64,000 nucleotides of DNA from Nonlabens ulvanivorans (lineage in GTDB: Bacteria > Bacteroidota > Bacteroidia > Flavobacteriales > Flavobacteriaceae), in the NCBI RefSeq assembly GCF_000732625.1, contig NZ_JPJI01000012.1:101816-165815 (forward strand), read 5' to 3'. The position numbers were made by a program, and so were the translations under genes. The notes beneath the pieces were generated by a model that did not search any database, was not told the origin of the DNA, and saw only the letters and a list, made by a program, of their open reading frames with translations. Shown here one piece after another: positions 35,814 through 44,308 of this stretch (positions are counted from its first letter, which is position 1; every line of letters begins with the position of its first letter).

Positions 35814-38084
35814 ATGAAGAATTTGTATATTTTAATTATCATACTACTATCAGCTTTAAGTGTACAGGCACAAGTTGGTATCGGAACAGACACTCCTGAT
35901 CCATCAAGTATTTTAGATATTGAATCTACTGACGGTGGAATTTTAATTCCGCGTATGGAAGAATCTGACAGAACGGCAATAGCAAGTCCTGTTCAAGGCC
36001 TTTTAGTTTATCAAACAAATAATGAAGATGGCTTTTATTACTTTAATGGTACCATCTGGATTAGATTAATCTCTAGTAGTGAATTTATCAGTGAAAGCGG
36101 TGTTGTACATAATACAACTGATATTGCACGAGACGATTTTGTTTTTGGAAGCACACAATTAAATAATATGAGTGGTGCAAGTGATGATTACAGAATGTTT
36201 TTTGATAAAGGAAAAGGAGCTTTTAGAGTTGGATACAATGATAACTCAGATTGGGATAATACTAATTTGGGTTCTTTCAGTATGGCGATGGGTCGAGATA
36301 ACCTAGCAACCTCTTCTTATGCTATAGCACTAGGATACGATAATCTAGTATCTGGAACTGCAGCAACGGCTTTAGGATATATTAATAATTCTACAGGAGA
36401 TTATTCTGTTGCTATGGGTAGAGGAACGACTGCAAGTGGAAATCATTCCGTATCTGCTGGTATTGCATCAAAGGCAACGGGTTTAAATAGTATATCCATA
36501 GGAAATACAAGTGATGCGATTGCAGAAAATGCTATTGCATTAGGAAGATTAAATGATGCCACAGCAATTAATGCAGCTGCAATAGGTTTTTCAAATGTTG
36601 CATCTGGTGAAAATAGCTTTTCATTGGGTAATAATAATTCAAGTACAGGTTTAGGTAGTTTTACATTAGGTAATAACCTTTCTAGTCCATCGGGAAGTGA
36701 GATGGTAGTAGGGACTTATAATGAGCGATATACACCTGTTAATGCAGCTGGATTTGATGCAGCAGATAGGTTATTTAGTGTCGGTAATGGATCTAGAGTA
36801 AGTGGAACTACAACCTTTAGTAATGCCTTTACGATTCTTAAGAACTCCAATACTGGTATCAACACTTCATCACCAAAATCATCTTTAGACGTAAGGGCAG
36901 CCAATCATTTAGGAGCTGTTACAGCTACTGATGGTGTTTTAGTACCTAGAGTTATTGATTTAACGATAAACGGTTCTGAGAATGGACAGTTAGTATTCCT
37001 TAATGCTGATTGGGTTAATACATTAGGTACACCAGCTACAACAGATGACATCAGCTATAAAGAAGGTTTTCATTATTGGAATAGTACAGCTAGTGTTTGG
37101 TCACCGGTGAACACCGATGAGTCAGAGTGGACGTATGATCCTGTTAATACAAGAACCACCGCTAACAGACCTGCAGATGCTGGTAAAAATGTCGTGGTAA
37201 CAGATGCTGGTGCTATTTATGCTAATACAGATCAACCGATGATAGCCAATGGTGATGTGTACACCAATGATAAGTTATTTGTAAATGGAGCTACCACTAT
37301 CAATGAAGGTGCATTACGTGTGGTACGCACTAATGTAAATTCAAGTACCAACACATTTACCATGATAGACTTATCAAAACTAGCTGGTTATGGTCCTAAA
37401 TTTACGTATCGTATGGCGGTAGAAAATTTTGCAGGTACACGTGAAATGGGTGCAATTGTAGCGCGATTAGTTGATAATGATGATGCGACTAGATCTTCAA
37501 AAATGGATTTTGTCACTTATAATTTAGTAGGTCCTAGAGGTGGTTTTCAATCGGGTTTAATGATTAATAACCGTGGTTACTTAGCGCTTTTCAAAGAGAA
37601 TTCGCAAGACATCGATAACGATGATGCAACCAATAAAGTACACATTAAAGATGTAGATAATGATCCTCTAAGAATAGAAGGATTGCAAGCATCTACATCG
37701 AGCACAGATAGAACTTTAATGATAACGGATACTGGAATCGTTAAACTAGCAAATACAGGTGCTGATTTAAATAAAACGAGCTCATTTGAAGAAACAACTT
37801 CTGGAGCGTCTTATACTGCTACTTTAGCAGATTATACGATTAGAATAGTAAATGGTACAACTAGTGTTGATTTACCAGCACCAGCAGCAGTAAATAAAGG
37901 TAAGATTTTTATACTCATAGGTAAAAACGATATCGTAGGTTCTGTGTCAATTTTAAGTGGTGGATCAGCGCTTAATATTACAGACGACACTATATCAGGA
38001 GCTAATACTTTTAATACTCTAACGGCTTCTGATCGATATACTATACAAAGTACAGGAACAGAATATATCGTCATTTCTCACTAA
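35814..38084 (+). CDS. Exported protein with YadA-like head repeats
   Basis: 756 residues. Signal peptide (LYILIIILLSALSVQAQ), then the flavobacterial opening VGIGTDTPDPSSILDIES and GLLVYQTNNEDGFYYFNG. Residues about 155-305 are repeats of the type SxAxGxxxxASGxxS (SMAMGRDNLATSSYAIALGY and following), as in the head of trimeric autotransporter adhesins. No YadA membrane anchor is seen at the C-terminus, nor an obvious T9SS sorting domain. Probably a trimeric surface or secreted fibre. Confidence 0.82.
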   Translation: MKNLYILIIILLSALSVQAQVGIGTDTPDPSSILDIESTDGGILIPRMEESDRTAIASPVQGLLVYQTNNEDGFYYFNGTIWIRLISSSEFISESGVVHNTTDIARDDFVFGSTQLNNMSGASDDYRMFFDKGKGAFRVGYNDNSDWDNTNLGSFSMAMGRDNLATSSYAIALGYDNLVSGTAATALGYINNSTGDYSVAMGRGTTASGNHSVSAGIASKATGLNSISIGNTSDAIAENAIALGRLNDATAINAAAIGFSNVASGENSFSLGNNNSSTGLGSFTLGNNLSSPSGSEMVVGTYNERYTPVNAAGFDAADRLFSVGNGSRVSGTTTFSNAFTILKNSNTGINTSSPKSSLDVRAANHLGAVTATDGVLVPRVIDLTINGSENGQLVFLNADWVNTLGTPATTDDISYKEGFHYWNSTASVWSPVNTDESEWTYDPVNTRTTANRPADAGKNVVVTDAGAIYANTDQPMIANGDVYTNDKLFVNGATTINEGALRVVRTNVNSSTNTFTMIDLSKLAGYGPKFTYRMAVENFAGTREMGAIVARLVDNDDATRSSKMDFVTYNLVGPRGGFQSGLMINNRGYLALFKENSQDIDNDDATNKVHIKDVDNDPLRIEGLQASTSSTDRTLMITDTGIVKLANTGADLNKTSSFEETTSGASYTATLADYTIRIVNGTTSVDLPAPAAVNKGKIFILIGKNDIVGSVSILSGGSALNITDDTISGANTFNTLTASDRYTIQSTGTEYIVISH

Positions 38085-38128
38085 TCTAGTATTTATTATA
38101 TAGTCCTATGAGGCTTATTGATTTACCG

Positions 38129-38140
38129 TGATTTATATCA
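38129..38140 (+). promoter_or_regulatory. FNR/FixK-like box TGATTTATATCA with -7 TACATTTG at 38164-38171 (usp-tauE promoter)
   Basis: TGAT-N4-ATCA palindrome, followed by ATAGTTT as in the other boxes. A perfect -7 element starts exactly 35 bp after the box start, giving class II activator geometry (box centre near -41). The usp start at 38193 lies 21 bp after the -7 element. Confidence 0.8.
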
Positions 38141-38192
38141 TAGTTTGCTCTTAATCTAACAATTACATTTGATTAGACTAAAAGCAATCGTC

Positions 38193-39041
38193 ATGAAAAA
38201 CATTCTATTACTTACCGATTTTACTGATAAATCTGAAAATGCACACGATTATGCACTTCAGCTTTTTACAGGGCAATCATGTGATTTTCATCTTTTGAGC
38301 GTGCAGAAGTTTTGGGAGTACACCATGGATGATCTGATGGTTGCAAACCCTAAAGACGACATTGCAAGTGCTTTATTAAATGATAATAAAAGTGATTTAC
38401 AAAAAACGAAAGAAGCACTGATTTTAAAATCTAAGGATGAAGATTTTAATTTTCACACTATGGTAGATTATGATGTCTTTACTAGTGCTGTAAATGATGC
38501 CGTAAAGAAATATCACATAGATTTAATTATCTGTGGTACAGATGGTAAAAGTGGTATCATTGAATACATCTTTAACTCACATACCTTAAGGATTATAAGA
38601 AATACAGACTGTCCCGTTCTTGCTGTACCTACAGAATATAGCTATGAAAAGCCAACTGCTGTTCAGTTTATTTTAGATTATGATGACATATTTGACGAGT
38701 GTGGCAAAGTTGTTTTTCTTGAATTAGTTTCAAAATTTAGATCTACAATTAATGTCATGCGTTTCAGTCATGGATTTCAAATAGATCCTATAAATTATAG
38801 AGAAGAACGAGAAGCTTTTATTAAGTTTTGTTTGCCTAGTCCTGTAATTTATGAGCTTCATAAAGATCAAGAACCATTAATTATTATTAAAAAATCTCTG
38901 AGCTCTAGAAATTATCAACTACAAGCAATATCTGTAAAGTCTCAATCTTTCCTAGAGCGCATGATATCAGAATCACATCTTTCTGAGATAGTGAATGCAG
39001 CTACTTTACCGCTACTAGTATTAAGAGATTGTAATTCCTAG
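38193..39041 (+). CDS. Universal stress protein, tandem Usp domains
   Basis: The frame opens at 38169, but that is inside the promoter; the ATG at 38193 gives MKNILLLTDFTDKSENAHDYALQLF. 282 residues with two Usp folds (about 1-150 and 155-282). The ATP-loop GTDGKSGIIEYIFNSHT keeps G-x2-G-x9 but has Asn for the last Gly. Stress-related role, probably dimeric in the cytoplasm. Followed without a gap by the TauE-like permease. Confidence 0.9.
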   Translation: MKNILLLTDFTDKSENAHDYALQLFTGQSCDFHLLSVQKFWEYTMDDLMVANPKDDIASALLNDNKSDLQKTKEALILKSKDEDFNFHTMVDYDVFTSAVNDAVKKYHIDLIICGTDGKSGIIEYIFNSHTLRIIRNTDCPVLAVPTEYSYEKPTAVQFILDYDDIFDECGKVVFLELVSKFRSTINVMRFSHGFQIDPINYREEREAFIKFCLPSPVIYELHKDQEPLIIIKKSLSSRNYQLQAISVKSQSFLERMISESHLSEIVNAATLPLLVLRDCNS

Positions 39042-39779
39042 ATGCTTAGTAGATACCTACCTGTCTTTTTAATACTAGCTTTATTAGCAGAAGTACTGGG
39101 AACTATCGGTGGTTTCGGTTCGTCTGTATTCTTTGTGCCAGTTGCAAATTTTTATTTTGACTTTCAATCTGTTTTAGGAATTACAGCATTATTCCATTTA
39201 TCCAGTAATGTGACTAAAATTGCCTTCTTCAGAAAAGGTTTAGATAAAAGACTGTTATTATATCTAGGTATACCGGCTATAATATTTGTTTCTATTGGTG
39301 CTTTTTTAAGTAAATACGTTAATCCAGGTATGCTGGGTTTGATATTAGGTGTTTTTTTGATTGTTCTCAGTCTTGTTTTTTTAATTTTTAAAAAGCTAGT
39401 GGTTAAGGACAGCAATAAAAATGCTATTGCTGGTGGTGTTTTGTCTGGCCTTAGTGCTGGATTATTAGGAACTGGTGGTGCGATAAGAGGTATTACTATG
39501 GCTGCATTTAAGATGGATAAAGCAACCTTTATCGCGACATCTGCAGCTATTGATTTTGGCGTAGATGCCAGTAGAGTTGTTATTTATTACTACAATGGTT
39601 ACATGCACCAGGATCATCTATATATTGCAGGATTATTGTTAATAGTTGCTATTGTAGGTACATGGATCGGTAAGCGAATACTGGCTTATTTTTCTCAAGA
39701 ACAATTTAGAACTTTAGTACTCGTATTAATATTGATTATAGGTATAGCTAGTGTTTTTTCTGATTACATTAAAATGTAA
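39042..39779 (+). CDS. TSUP/TauE-SafE family membrane permease
   Basis: 245 residues with about eight hydrophobic segments. AEVLGTIGGFGSSVFFVP at the N-terminus and SGLSAGLLGTGGAIRGITM in the middle are the paired TSUP motifs. The family exports or imports sulfite, organosulfonates or other small anions. The ATG follows directly on the usp stop, so it shares the FNR-like-box promoter. Confidence 0.9.
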   Translation: MLSRYLPVFLILALLAEVLGTIGGFGSSVFFVPVANFYFDFQSVLGITALFHLSSNVTKIAFFRKGLDKRLLLYLGIPAIIFVSIGAFLSKYVNPGMLGLILGVFLIVLSLVFLIFKKLVVKDSNKNAIAGGVLSGLSAGLLGTGGAIRGITMAAFKMDKATFIATSAAIDFGVDASRVVIYYYNGYMHQDHLYIAGLLLIVAIVGTWIGKRILAYFSQEQFRTLVLVLILIIGIASVFSDYIKM

Positions 39780-39783
39780 ATTA

Positions 39784-40482
39784 CTATAACGTGGCTAGTG
39801 CTATCTCAATCATTTTTTGAAATGTGGTCTCTCTTTCTTCAGACGTGGTATGTTCTCCAGTAACTAGTGAATCTGATATGGTTAGTATAGAAAGTGCCTT
39901 AACATTGTGTTTTGCTGCGATAGTATATAGTCCAGCAGTTTCCATTTCTACACACAATACACCATAGTCTGCCCATTGTTTATAGTTCTCAAAATCATCT
40001 TCATAGAACTCATCTGCAGATAGAATGTTACCAGCTTTAATGTCAATGTTATTTTCTCTTGCATAAAGACACGCTTTTAAAAACAAATCAAAATTTGCAG
40101 TAGGCGAGTAGTCGGCATTCTTAAATCTTGAATTATTAATTCCAGATGTCGTACTGGCCGCCATTGCAATCACAATATCTCTTATCGCTACATCTTTTTT
40201 ATAAGAACCAGCAGATCCTACACGTATCAGATTCTTTACTCCATAATCATTAATTAATTCATGACAGTAGATAAGTGCAGATGGTATTCCCATGCCAGTT
40301 CCCTGTACAGATACAGGTTTACCTTTATAGTTTCCAGTATAGCCCAGCATTCCTCGTACATCATTATAACAAATTGCGTTATCCAGAAAAGTTTCAGCTA
40401 TCCATTTTGCTCGCATAGGATCTCCAGGAAGTAGAACGGTGTCTGCAATTTCTCCTTTTTTGGCTTCTATATGTGTACTCAT
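39784..40482 (-). CDS. deoD: Purine-nucleoside phosphorylase DeoD type
   Basis: 232 residues. [48 protein letters not shown] and [16 protein letters not shown] are typical of the hexameric DeoD enzyme. It phosphorolyses purine nucleosides. It is the last gene of a seven-gene minus-strand operon, 18 bp after deoC, and converges with the TSUP gene, 4 bp apart. Confidence 0.95.
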   Translation of the reverse strand: MSTHIEAKKGEIADTVLLPGDPMRAKWIAETFLDNAICYNDVRGMLGYTGNYKGKPVSVQGTGMGIPSALIYCHELINDYGVKNLIRVGSAGSYKKDVAIRDIVIAMAASTTSGINNSRFKNADYSPTANFDLFLKACLYARENNIDIKAGNILSADEFYEDDFENYKQWADYGVLCVEMETAGLYTIAAKHNVKALSILTISDSLVTGEHTTSEERETTFQKMIEIALATL

Positions 40483-40500
40483 AATATGGGTCTTATTTAA

Positions 40501-41145
40501 TTATGCTTCTACTATTTTAATACCAGATGAAGTTCCGATTCTATAAACACCTAGCGCTATATATTTTAGAGCAGTTTCTTTATCTCTAATGCCTCCAGAA
40601 GCTTTAATTTTAATTTGATTTCCTACTGTTTCTTTCATCAATCTTACATTTTCAATGGTTGCGCCTCCAGTCCCAAAACCAGTTGATGTTTTAATAAAAT
40701 CTACATTTGCCTCTAGGCATATGTCACAGGCATTTTTAATTTGGCTATCATTAAGGTAACAGTTCTCAAAGATGACTTTAAGGACTTTACCTTTTGAAGC
40801 TTCTCGCACCGCAAGAATATCTTTTTTCACTGTTTCAAGATCATTATTTATTAAGGCTCCTATTTGAAGCACCATGTCGATTTCATCAGCACCGTGCGCT
40901 ATAGCTTCTTTAGTTTCAAAAACTTTAGTTTGAGTACTGACAGCGCCTAAAGGAAATCCCACAACGGTTGCTATTTTTATCGAGGTGTTTTTCAATTCCG
41001 CTTTCGCGAAAGCGGTATAACAGCCATTAACACATACGGCATAAAAATGGTGCTCCATAGCTTCTTTACATAATAGGGCTATATCGTTTAATGTAGACGT
41101 CGCTTTAAGTTGTGTATGGTCTATATAAGTGTTGATGGAAGTCAT
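40501..41145 (-). CDS. deoC: Deoxyribose-phosphate aldolase
   Basis: 214 residues. YIDHTQLKATST, ATVVGFPLGAVST, DEIDMVLQIGAL, the Schiff-base Lys in DFIKTSTGFG, and IKASGGIRD identify DeoC. It cleaves deoxyribose-5-phosphate to acetaldehyde and glyceraldehyde-3-phosphate. A palindrome copy at 40998-41015 is read in frame as AFAKA. With deoD it forms a nucleoside-salvage pair. Confidence 0.95.
   Translation of the reverse strand: MTSINTYIDHTQLKATSTLNDIALLCKEAMEHHFYAVCVNGCYTAFAKAELKNTSIKIATVVGFPLGAVSTQTKVFETKEAIAHGADEIDMVLQIGALINNDLETVKKDILAVREASKGKVLKVIFENCYLNDSQIKNACDICLEANVDFIKTSTGFGTGGATIENVRLMKETVGNQIKIKASGGIRDKETALKYIALGVYRIGTSSGIKIVEA
40998..41015. repeat. Interspersed palindrome copy 9, 18-bp perfect, in deoC
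   Basis: Core GCTTTCGCGAAAGC extended by CC/GG, translated within deoC as Ala-Phe-Ala-Lys-Ala. Confidence 0.95.
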
Positions 41146-41158
41146 GTTGTTTAATATA

Positions 41159-42082
41159 TTAATCTTGAGTAGGAGTTGTCACTTGAATGCTAGTGGTTGG
41201 CATTTTAATTATTTCAAAAGTAGTAGATGCTAATGAAACCAGTCCATCAGTCTCTAGTATAGCCTGTTGAATTTGCTGTTGTAACTCATGTTTTGTAATG
41301 CGTCTTTTTTTATAGTCTACAATATATCTCAAGTTAAGTTGTATCCAGTTATCAGTAAGTGTGATTGCTATAGTAGGTTCTACCATAGCATTTTCAATGT
41401 AGTATTTTGAAACTACATTTTGCCAGTGGCTTTTTGAGAGATTGACATAGTCAGATAAGACTTCTTGAGCAATGTCAATGACAATTTTTTTAGTGAGAGC
41501 CACATCTGATTTATAATGAATTGGTAAATTAAATTCATCCCAAATAAAAGGGAAATCTTGAGAAAAATTATAAATGGGTCCTTTAAAAACAAAGGCATTA
41601 CTTAATTTAACAATACGACCACTATAATTATCTGTGCTTACCCATTCGCCTATTTCCATCATTGTAGTGTAGATACTGTCTATATCTATCACATCGCCTT
41701 TAATACCATTAATTTCTATACGGTCACCAGGTTTGTAGACCTTCACAAAAAATATATATAATGAACCTGCGATACTCAAAAAAAGCTCTTGAAGAGTGAT
41801 GGCTACACCAGCAGATAGTAGCCCGATAGCAATTGTAAAGTCTGTTATATTACCGGTAAAGTAAGTAATGGATAAAAAGATGATAAAAATATAACCTATG
41901 ATTTCAACGCCTTTTTGAGATTTATATCTAGTGACACTATCAGGTAACTTTTTCTTTAATAATTTTCTAAAAACTTGTACAGCAATTAATATAGCTATAA
42001 CCCAAACTAAATATTTAAAGATACTTGCCGTGATAGGATTTTGCGAGATCCATGTTTGTAATTGATTGATTAGTTCCATCAT
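41159..42082 (-). CDS. MscS-family small-conductance mechanosensitive channel
   Basis: 307 residues (the second ATG, three bases downstream, is equally possible). Hydrophobic helices at residues about 15-40, 65-85 and 90-115, then the beta domain VYKPGDRIEINGIKGDVIDIDSIYTTM typical of MscS. It opens under membrane tension or osmotic downshock. It abuts the DinB-like gene and shares its operon with DnaJ and CbpM. Confidence 0.92.
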   Translation of the reverse strand: MMELINQLQTWISQNPITASIFKYLVWVIAILIAVQVFRKLLKKKLPDSVTRYKSQKGVEIIGYIFIIFLSITYFTGNITDFTIAIGLLSAGVAITLQELFLSIAGSLYIFFVKVYKPGDRIEINGIKGDVIDIDSIYTTMMEIGEWVSTDNYSGRIVKLSNAFVFKGPIYNFSQDFPFIWDEFNLPIHYKSDVALTKKIVIDIAQEVLSDYVNLSKSHWQNVVSKYYIENAMVEPTIAITLTDNWIQLNLRYIVDYKKRRITKHELQQQIQQAILETDGLVSLASTTFEIIKMPTTSIQVTTPTQD

Positions 42083-42547
42083 TTAATTAAATACGGTTCC
42101 ATATTTAAGTATAATACCTAACTGACCTGCATGATAAGCTGTGTGTGAGATGATACGGCCTAGAGCTTGTGCTTTAGTCTTGACACCAAATTCTTTAGTT
42201 TTTATTTCTACTTCCCAGTCGGTGGCATCTTGTTTTTGAATAATATCCATCAATACATCTCTAGAGTTATCAAGCATTAATATCAATTTTTCTAAATCAG
42301 TCCATTCACCGGTGTCGTGTTGTGCAATAATGGTTTTTGCAATTATTTTTGTGCCTTTTGCGCCAAAAACATTTTTTGCAAATAATAATTCAACATCAAC
42401 AATGTGGCGCAACAAAAAACCTAAACTATTAGGTGATGGCGCTAGTTTTTTCTTGAGGTCAAAAGTGGTTATAGAACTTAATTGATTCTCTAATCTCGTG
42501 CGAGATTCTTTCCATAAAGAAGTAAGGTGTTCAGTTTGTGTAGCCAT
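42083..42547 (-). CDS. DinB-family protein
   Basis: 154 residues. Metal-binding His residues are seen in FLLRHIVDVELLFAK and GRIISHTAYHAGQLGIILKY, the DinB/YfiT-like four-helix pattern. Members are thiol or metal-dependent transferases, or stress-induced proteins of unknown substrate. Its start shares one base with the CbpM-like gene stop. Confidence 0.85.
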   Translation of the reverse strand: MATQTEHLTSLWKESRTRLENQLSSITTFDLKKKLAPSPNSLGFLLRHIVDVELLFAKNVFGAKGTKIIAKTIIAQHDTGEWTDLEKLILMLDNSRDVLMDIIQKQDATDWEVEIKTKEFGVKTKAQALGRIISHTAYHAGQLGIILKYGTVFN

Positions 42548-42837
42548 TATAAGAATCTTTGTAGTTTGTTTTCTAATTGAATAATCTGTTGTTGCATAGA
42601 CTCCATACGTTCTAGTAAGTCTATAATCGTATCTACACCTTCTAGATTGATATTTAAATCTTTGTGGAAAACGATTATTTTTTCAAGTTTTTTTATTTGA
42701 TGCTCGGGTATGAAATATGCTTCTTCGAGTTCTATAATTTCAATGAGACCTTCTTTACCTAATATTTGAACCATCTCTAGTTCAATGTGATGACCAATAC
42801 AAAAGTCTATCGCAGGTATGAGTTCATAATCTTCCAT
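42547..42837 (-). CDS. cbpM: Chaperone-modulator protein, CbpM type
   Basis: 96 residues. A MerR-like helix region (DFCIGHHIELEMVQILGKEGLIEI, too long to be quoted whole in the family alignment) is followed by a coiled tail (IDLLERMESMQQQIIQLENKL). CbpM binds and inhibits CbpA-type J-proteins. It lies directly behind the DnaJ/CbpA gene with a one-base overlap, the normal arrangement. Confidence 0.88.
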   Translation of the reverse strand: MEDYELIPAIDFCIGHHIELEMVQILGKEGLIEIIELEEAYFIPEHQIKKLEKIIVFHKDLNINLEGVDTIIDLLERMESMQQQIIQLENKLQRFL

Positions 42838-43715
42838 TAGTCTTCTAATTTTAAAAGTTCTTGATATAGTTCTTTTTGTTTAGGCGACAGTTTTTCAGGT
42901 ATTACAACTGAGTATGTAACATACAAATCACCATAAGATCCTTCTTTTTTATAGATTGGGAAACCTTTTCCTTTAAGCTTCACTTTAGTTCCGTTTTGAG
43001 TACCTTCTTTAATGGTTAATTTCACCTTGCCATCTAAGGTATTAATAAGTTGAGAACCTCCTAAAATTGCGGTTAGTAAAGGGATGTCTTGAGTTATAAA
43101 TAAATCGCCTTTTTCTCTTTTAAATGGTGTGTCGTTAACAATTGAAAAAGTAATGATTAAATCTCCATTAGGGCCATTACTAGGGCTTATGCCACCATGA
43201 TTTTTAATCTTAATACTTTGTCCATTTGTTACACCTGCAGGAATAGTGATTCTAATATTTTTACCATTAATAGTCAGCGTTCTCTTATGGGTTTTGTAAA
43301 TATCCATAAGATTGAGTTGAAGCTCTGCTCTTAAGTCCTGACCTCTATAAGACTGTCGTTGTTGTCTGCCACTGCCGAACATAGATTCAAAGTAATCTGA
43401 GAAATCCTCTTGGTTGTAGCTTTGTTGTCTGTAGTATGGGGCTTGTTTATGTTTACTTTGCTGTTTTTTTGCTTGTTCATAAGCTTCTGCGTTTTCCCAG
43501 TTTTCACCATATTGATCATATTTTTTACGATTCTCAGGATTGCTTAAAACCTCATTAGCCTCATTTAATTGCTTAAATTTAGTCTCGGCTTTTTTATCAT
43601 TTGGGTTAAGATCAGGATGATATTTACGAGCCATTTTACGGTATGCCTTTTTAATATCATTTTCACTAGCATTTTTTTCTACACCTAATATTTTGTAGTA
43701 ATCTATAAATTTCAT
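42837..43715 (-). CDS. cbpA: CbpA-like DnaJ co-chaperone
   Basis: 292 residues. J domain at residues 1-70 with the HPD motif in [10 protein letters not shown], then a Gly/Gln-rich linker ([12 protein letters not shown]) and two C-terminal beta domains ([14 protein letters not shown] and [19 protein letters not shown]). There is no zinc-finger, which marks it as CbpA type rather than DnaJ proper. It activates DnaK. Follows the TerB-like gene by 10 bp. Confidence 0.92.
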   Translation of the reverse strand: MKFIDYYKILGVEKNASENDIKKAYRKMARKYHPDLNPNDKKAETKFKQLNEANEVLSNPENRKKYDQYGENWENAEAYEQAKKQQSKHKQAPYYRQQSYNQEDFSDYFESMFGSGRQQRQSYRGQDLRAELQLNLMDIYKTHKRTLTINGKNIRITIPAGVTNGQSIKIKNHGGISPSNGPNGDLIITFSIVNDTPFKREKGDLFITQDIPLLTAILGGSQLINTLDGKVKLTIKEGTQNGTKVKLKGKGFPIYKKEGSYGDLYVTYSVVIPEKLSPKQKELYQELLKLED

Positions 43716-43725
43716 GTGCGGTAGT

Positions 43726-44133
43726 CTATAGCTGGTTTAATTCTATTTCTAATTTATGAAGTATAATGAGTTCAGATTTATTGAGTTTTGAATAAGAGTA
43801 TGCAATTGCTTTTGCAGTTTCTAGAATTAAACGACTCACTTGCTCATTATACAATTGTGGCTGTTCATTTTTATAGCTGACAAAGGATTGATACATATCG
43901 TCTGCACTTTCATTAAAGAATTGAACACCTTCAAAAACAATCTCTATAAGATGTGCCGCATCACCACCCAAAATATCTGTCAATTCATCATATTGTAACC
44001 AGAATTTTTCGATATAAACTTGTAAAGTTTTAAATTCTTCTGGTGCTATTTTTTTATCACAAAATGCCACGGCATAAAATAGCTTACCTAGATTATGATA
44101 AAATGATTCTGTAGTTTTAATATTTGGTTTCAT
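43726..44133 (-). CDS. TerB-like helical protein, first gene of the DnaJ operon
   Basis: 135 residues from the ATG at 44133; an in-frame start at 44151 falls within the promoter and is rejected. All-helical; [20 protein letters not shown] resembles the opening of TerB/DjlA N-terminal domains, in which acidic residues follow CDKKI. In DjlA a TerB-like domain is fused to a J domain, so a TerB-like partner beside CbpA is sensible. Function is inferred only. Confidence 0.65.
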   Translation of the reverse strand: MKPNIKTTESFYHNLGKLFYAVAFCDKKIAPEEFKTLQVYIEKFWLQYDELTDILGGDAAHLIEIVFEGVQFFNESADDMYQSFVSYKNEQPQLYNEQVSRLILETAKAIAYSYSKLNKSELIILHKLEIELNQL

Positions 44134-44179
44134 AATCAATTGTTTTCTCAAATTTAAAAGTTGTTCAGGATGATAACTA

Positions 44180-44191
44180 TGATTTATATCA
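44180..44191 (-). promoter_or_regulatory. FNR/FixK-like box with -7 TAAATTTG (minus, 44156-44149) for the TerB-DnaJ-CbpM operon
   Basis: The symmetrical TGAT-N4-ATCA box lies in a divergent interval. Read on the minus strand it is followed by ATAGTT like the other boxes, and a perfect -7 element starts exactly 35 bp downstream of the box start. On the plus strand no -7 element occurs at that distance, so the box points at the minus-strand operon. Confidence 0.8.
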
Positions 44192-44296
44192 TGAGAGTTG
44201 ATGGATTTTTATATCGTTAATAATGATGAGTTCATTCAATTTATTAGTGCTGTAAAAGCTTTATTAATTTATTAAATAAAACATTTCTTTTAATTG

Positions 44297-44304
44297 TATT
44301 TTTG
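44297..44304 (+). promoter_or_regulatory. -7 element TATTTTTG, leaderless arrangement, for the PAS histidine kinase
   Basis: Perfect TAnnTTTG ending four bases before the ATG at 44309. The kinase therefore seems to have its own promoter, independent of the box at 44180-44191. Confidence 0.6.
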
Positions 44305-44308
44305 AGAT

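Noticed and set aside
44192..44296. FNR-like box at 44180 as activator of the histidine kinase gene
   Set aside because: No -7 element lies 35 bp downstream on the plus strand; the asymmetrical ATAGTT flank and the -7 are both on the minus-strand side.
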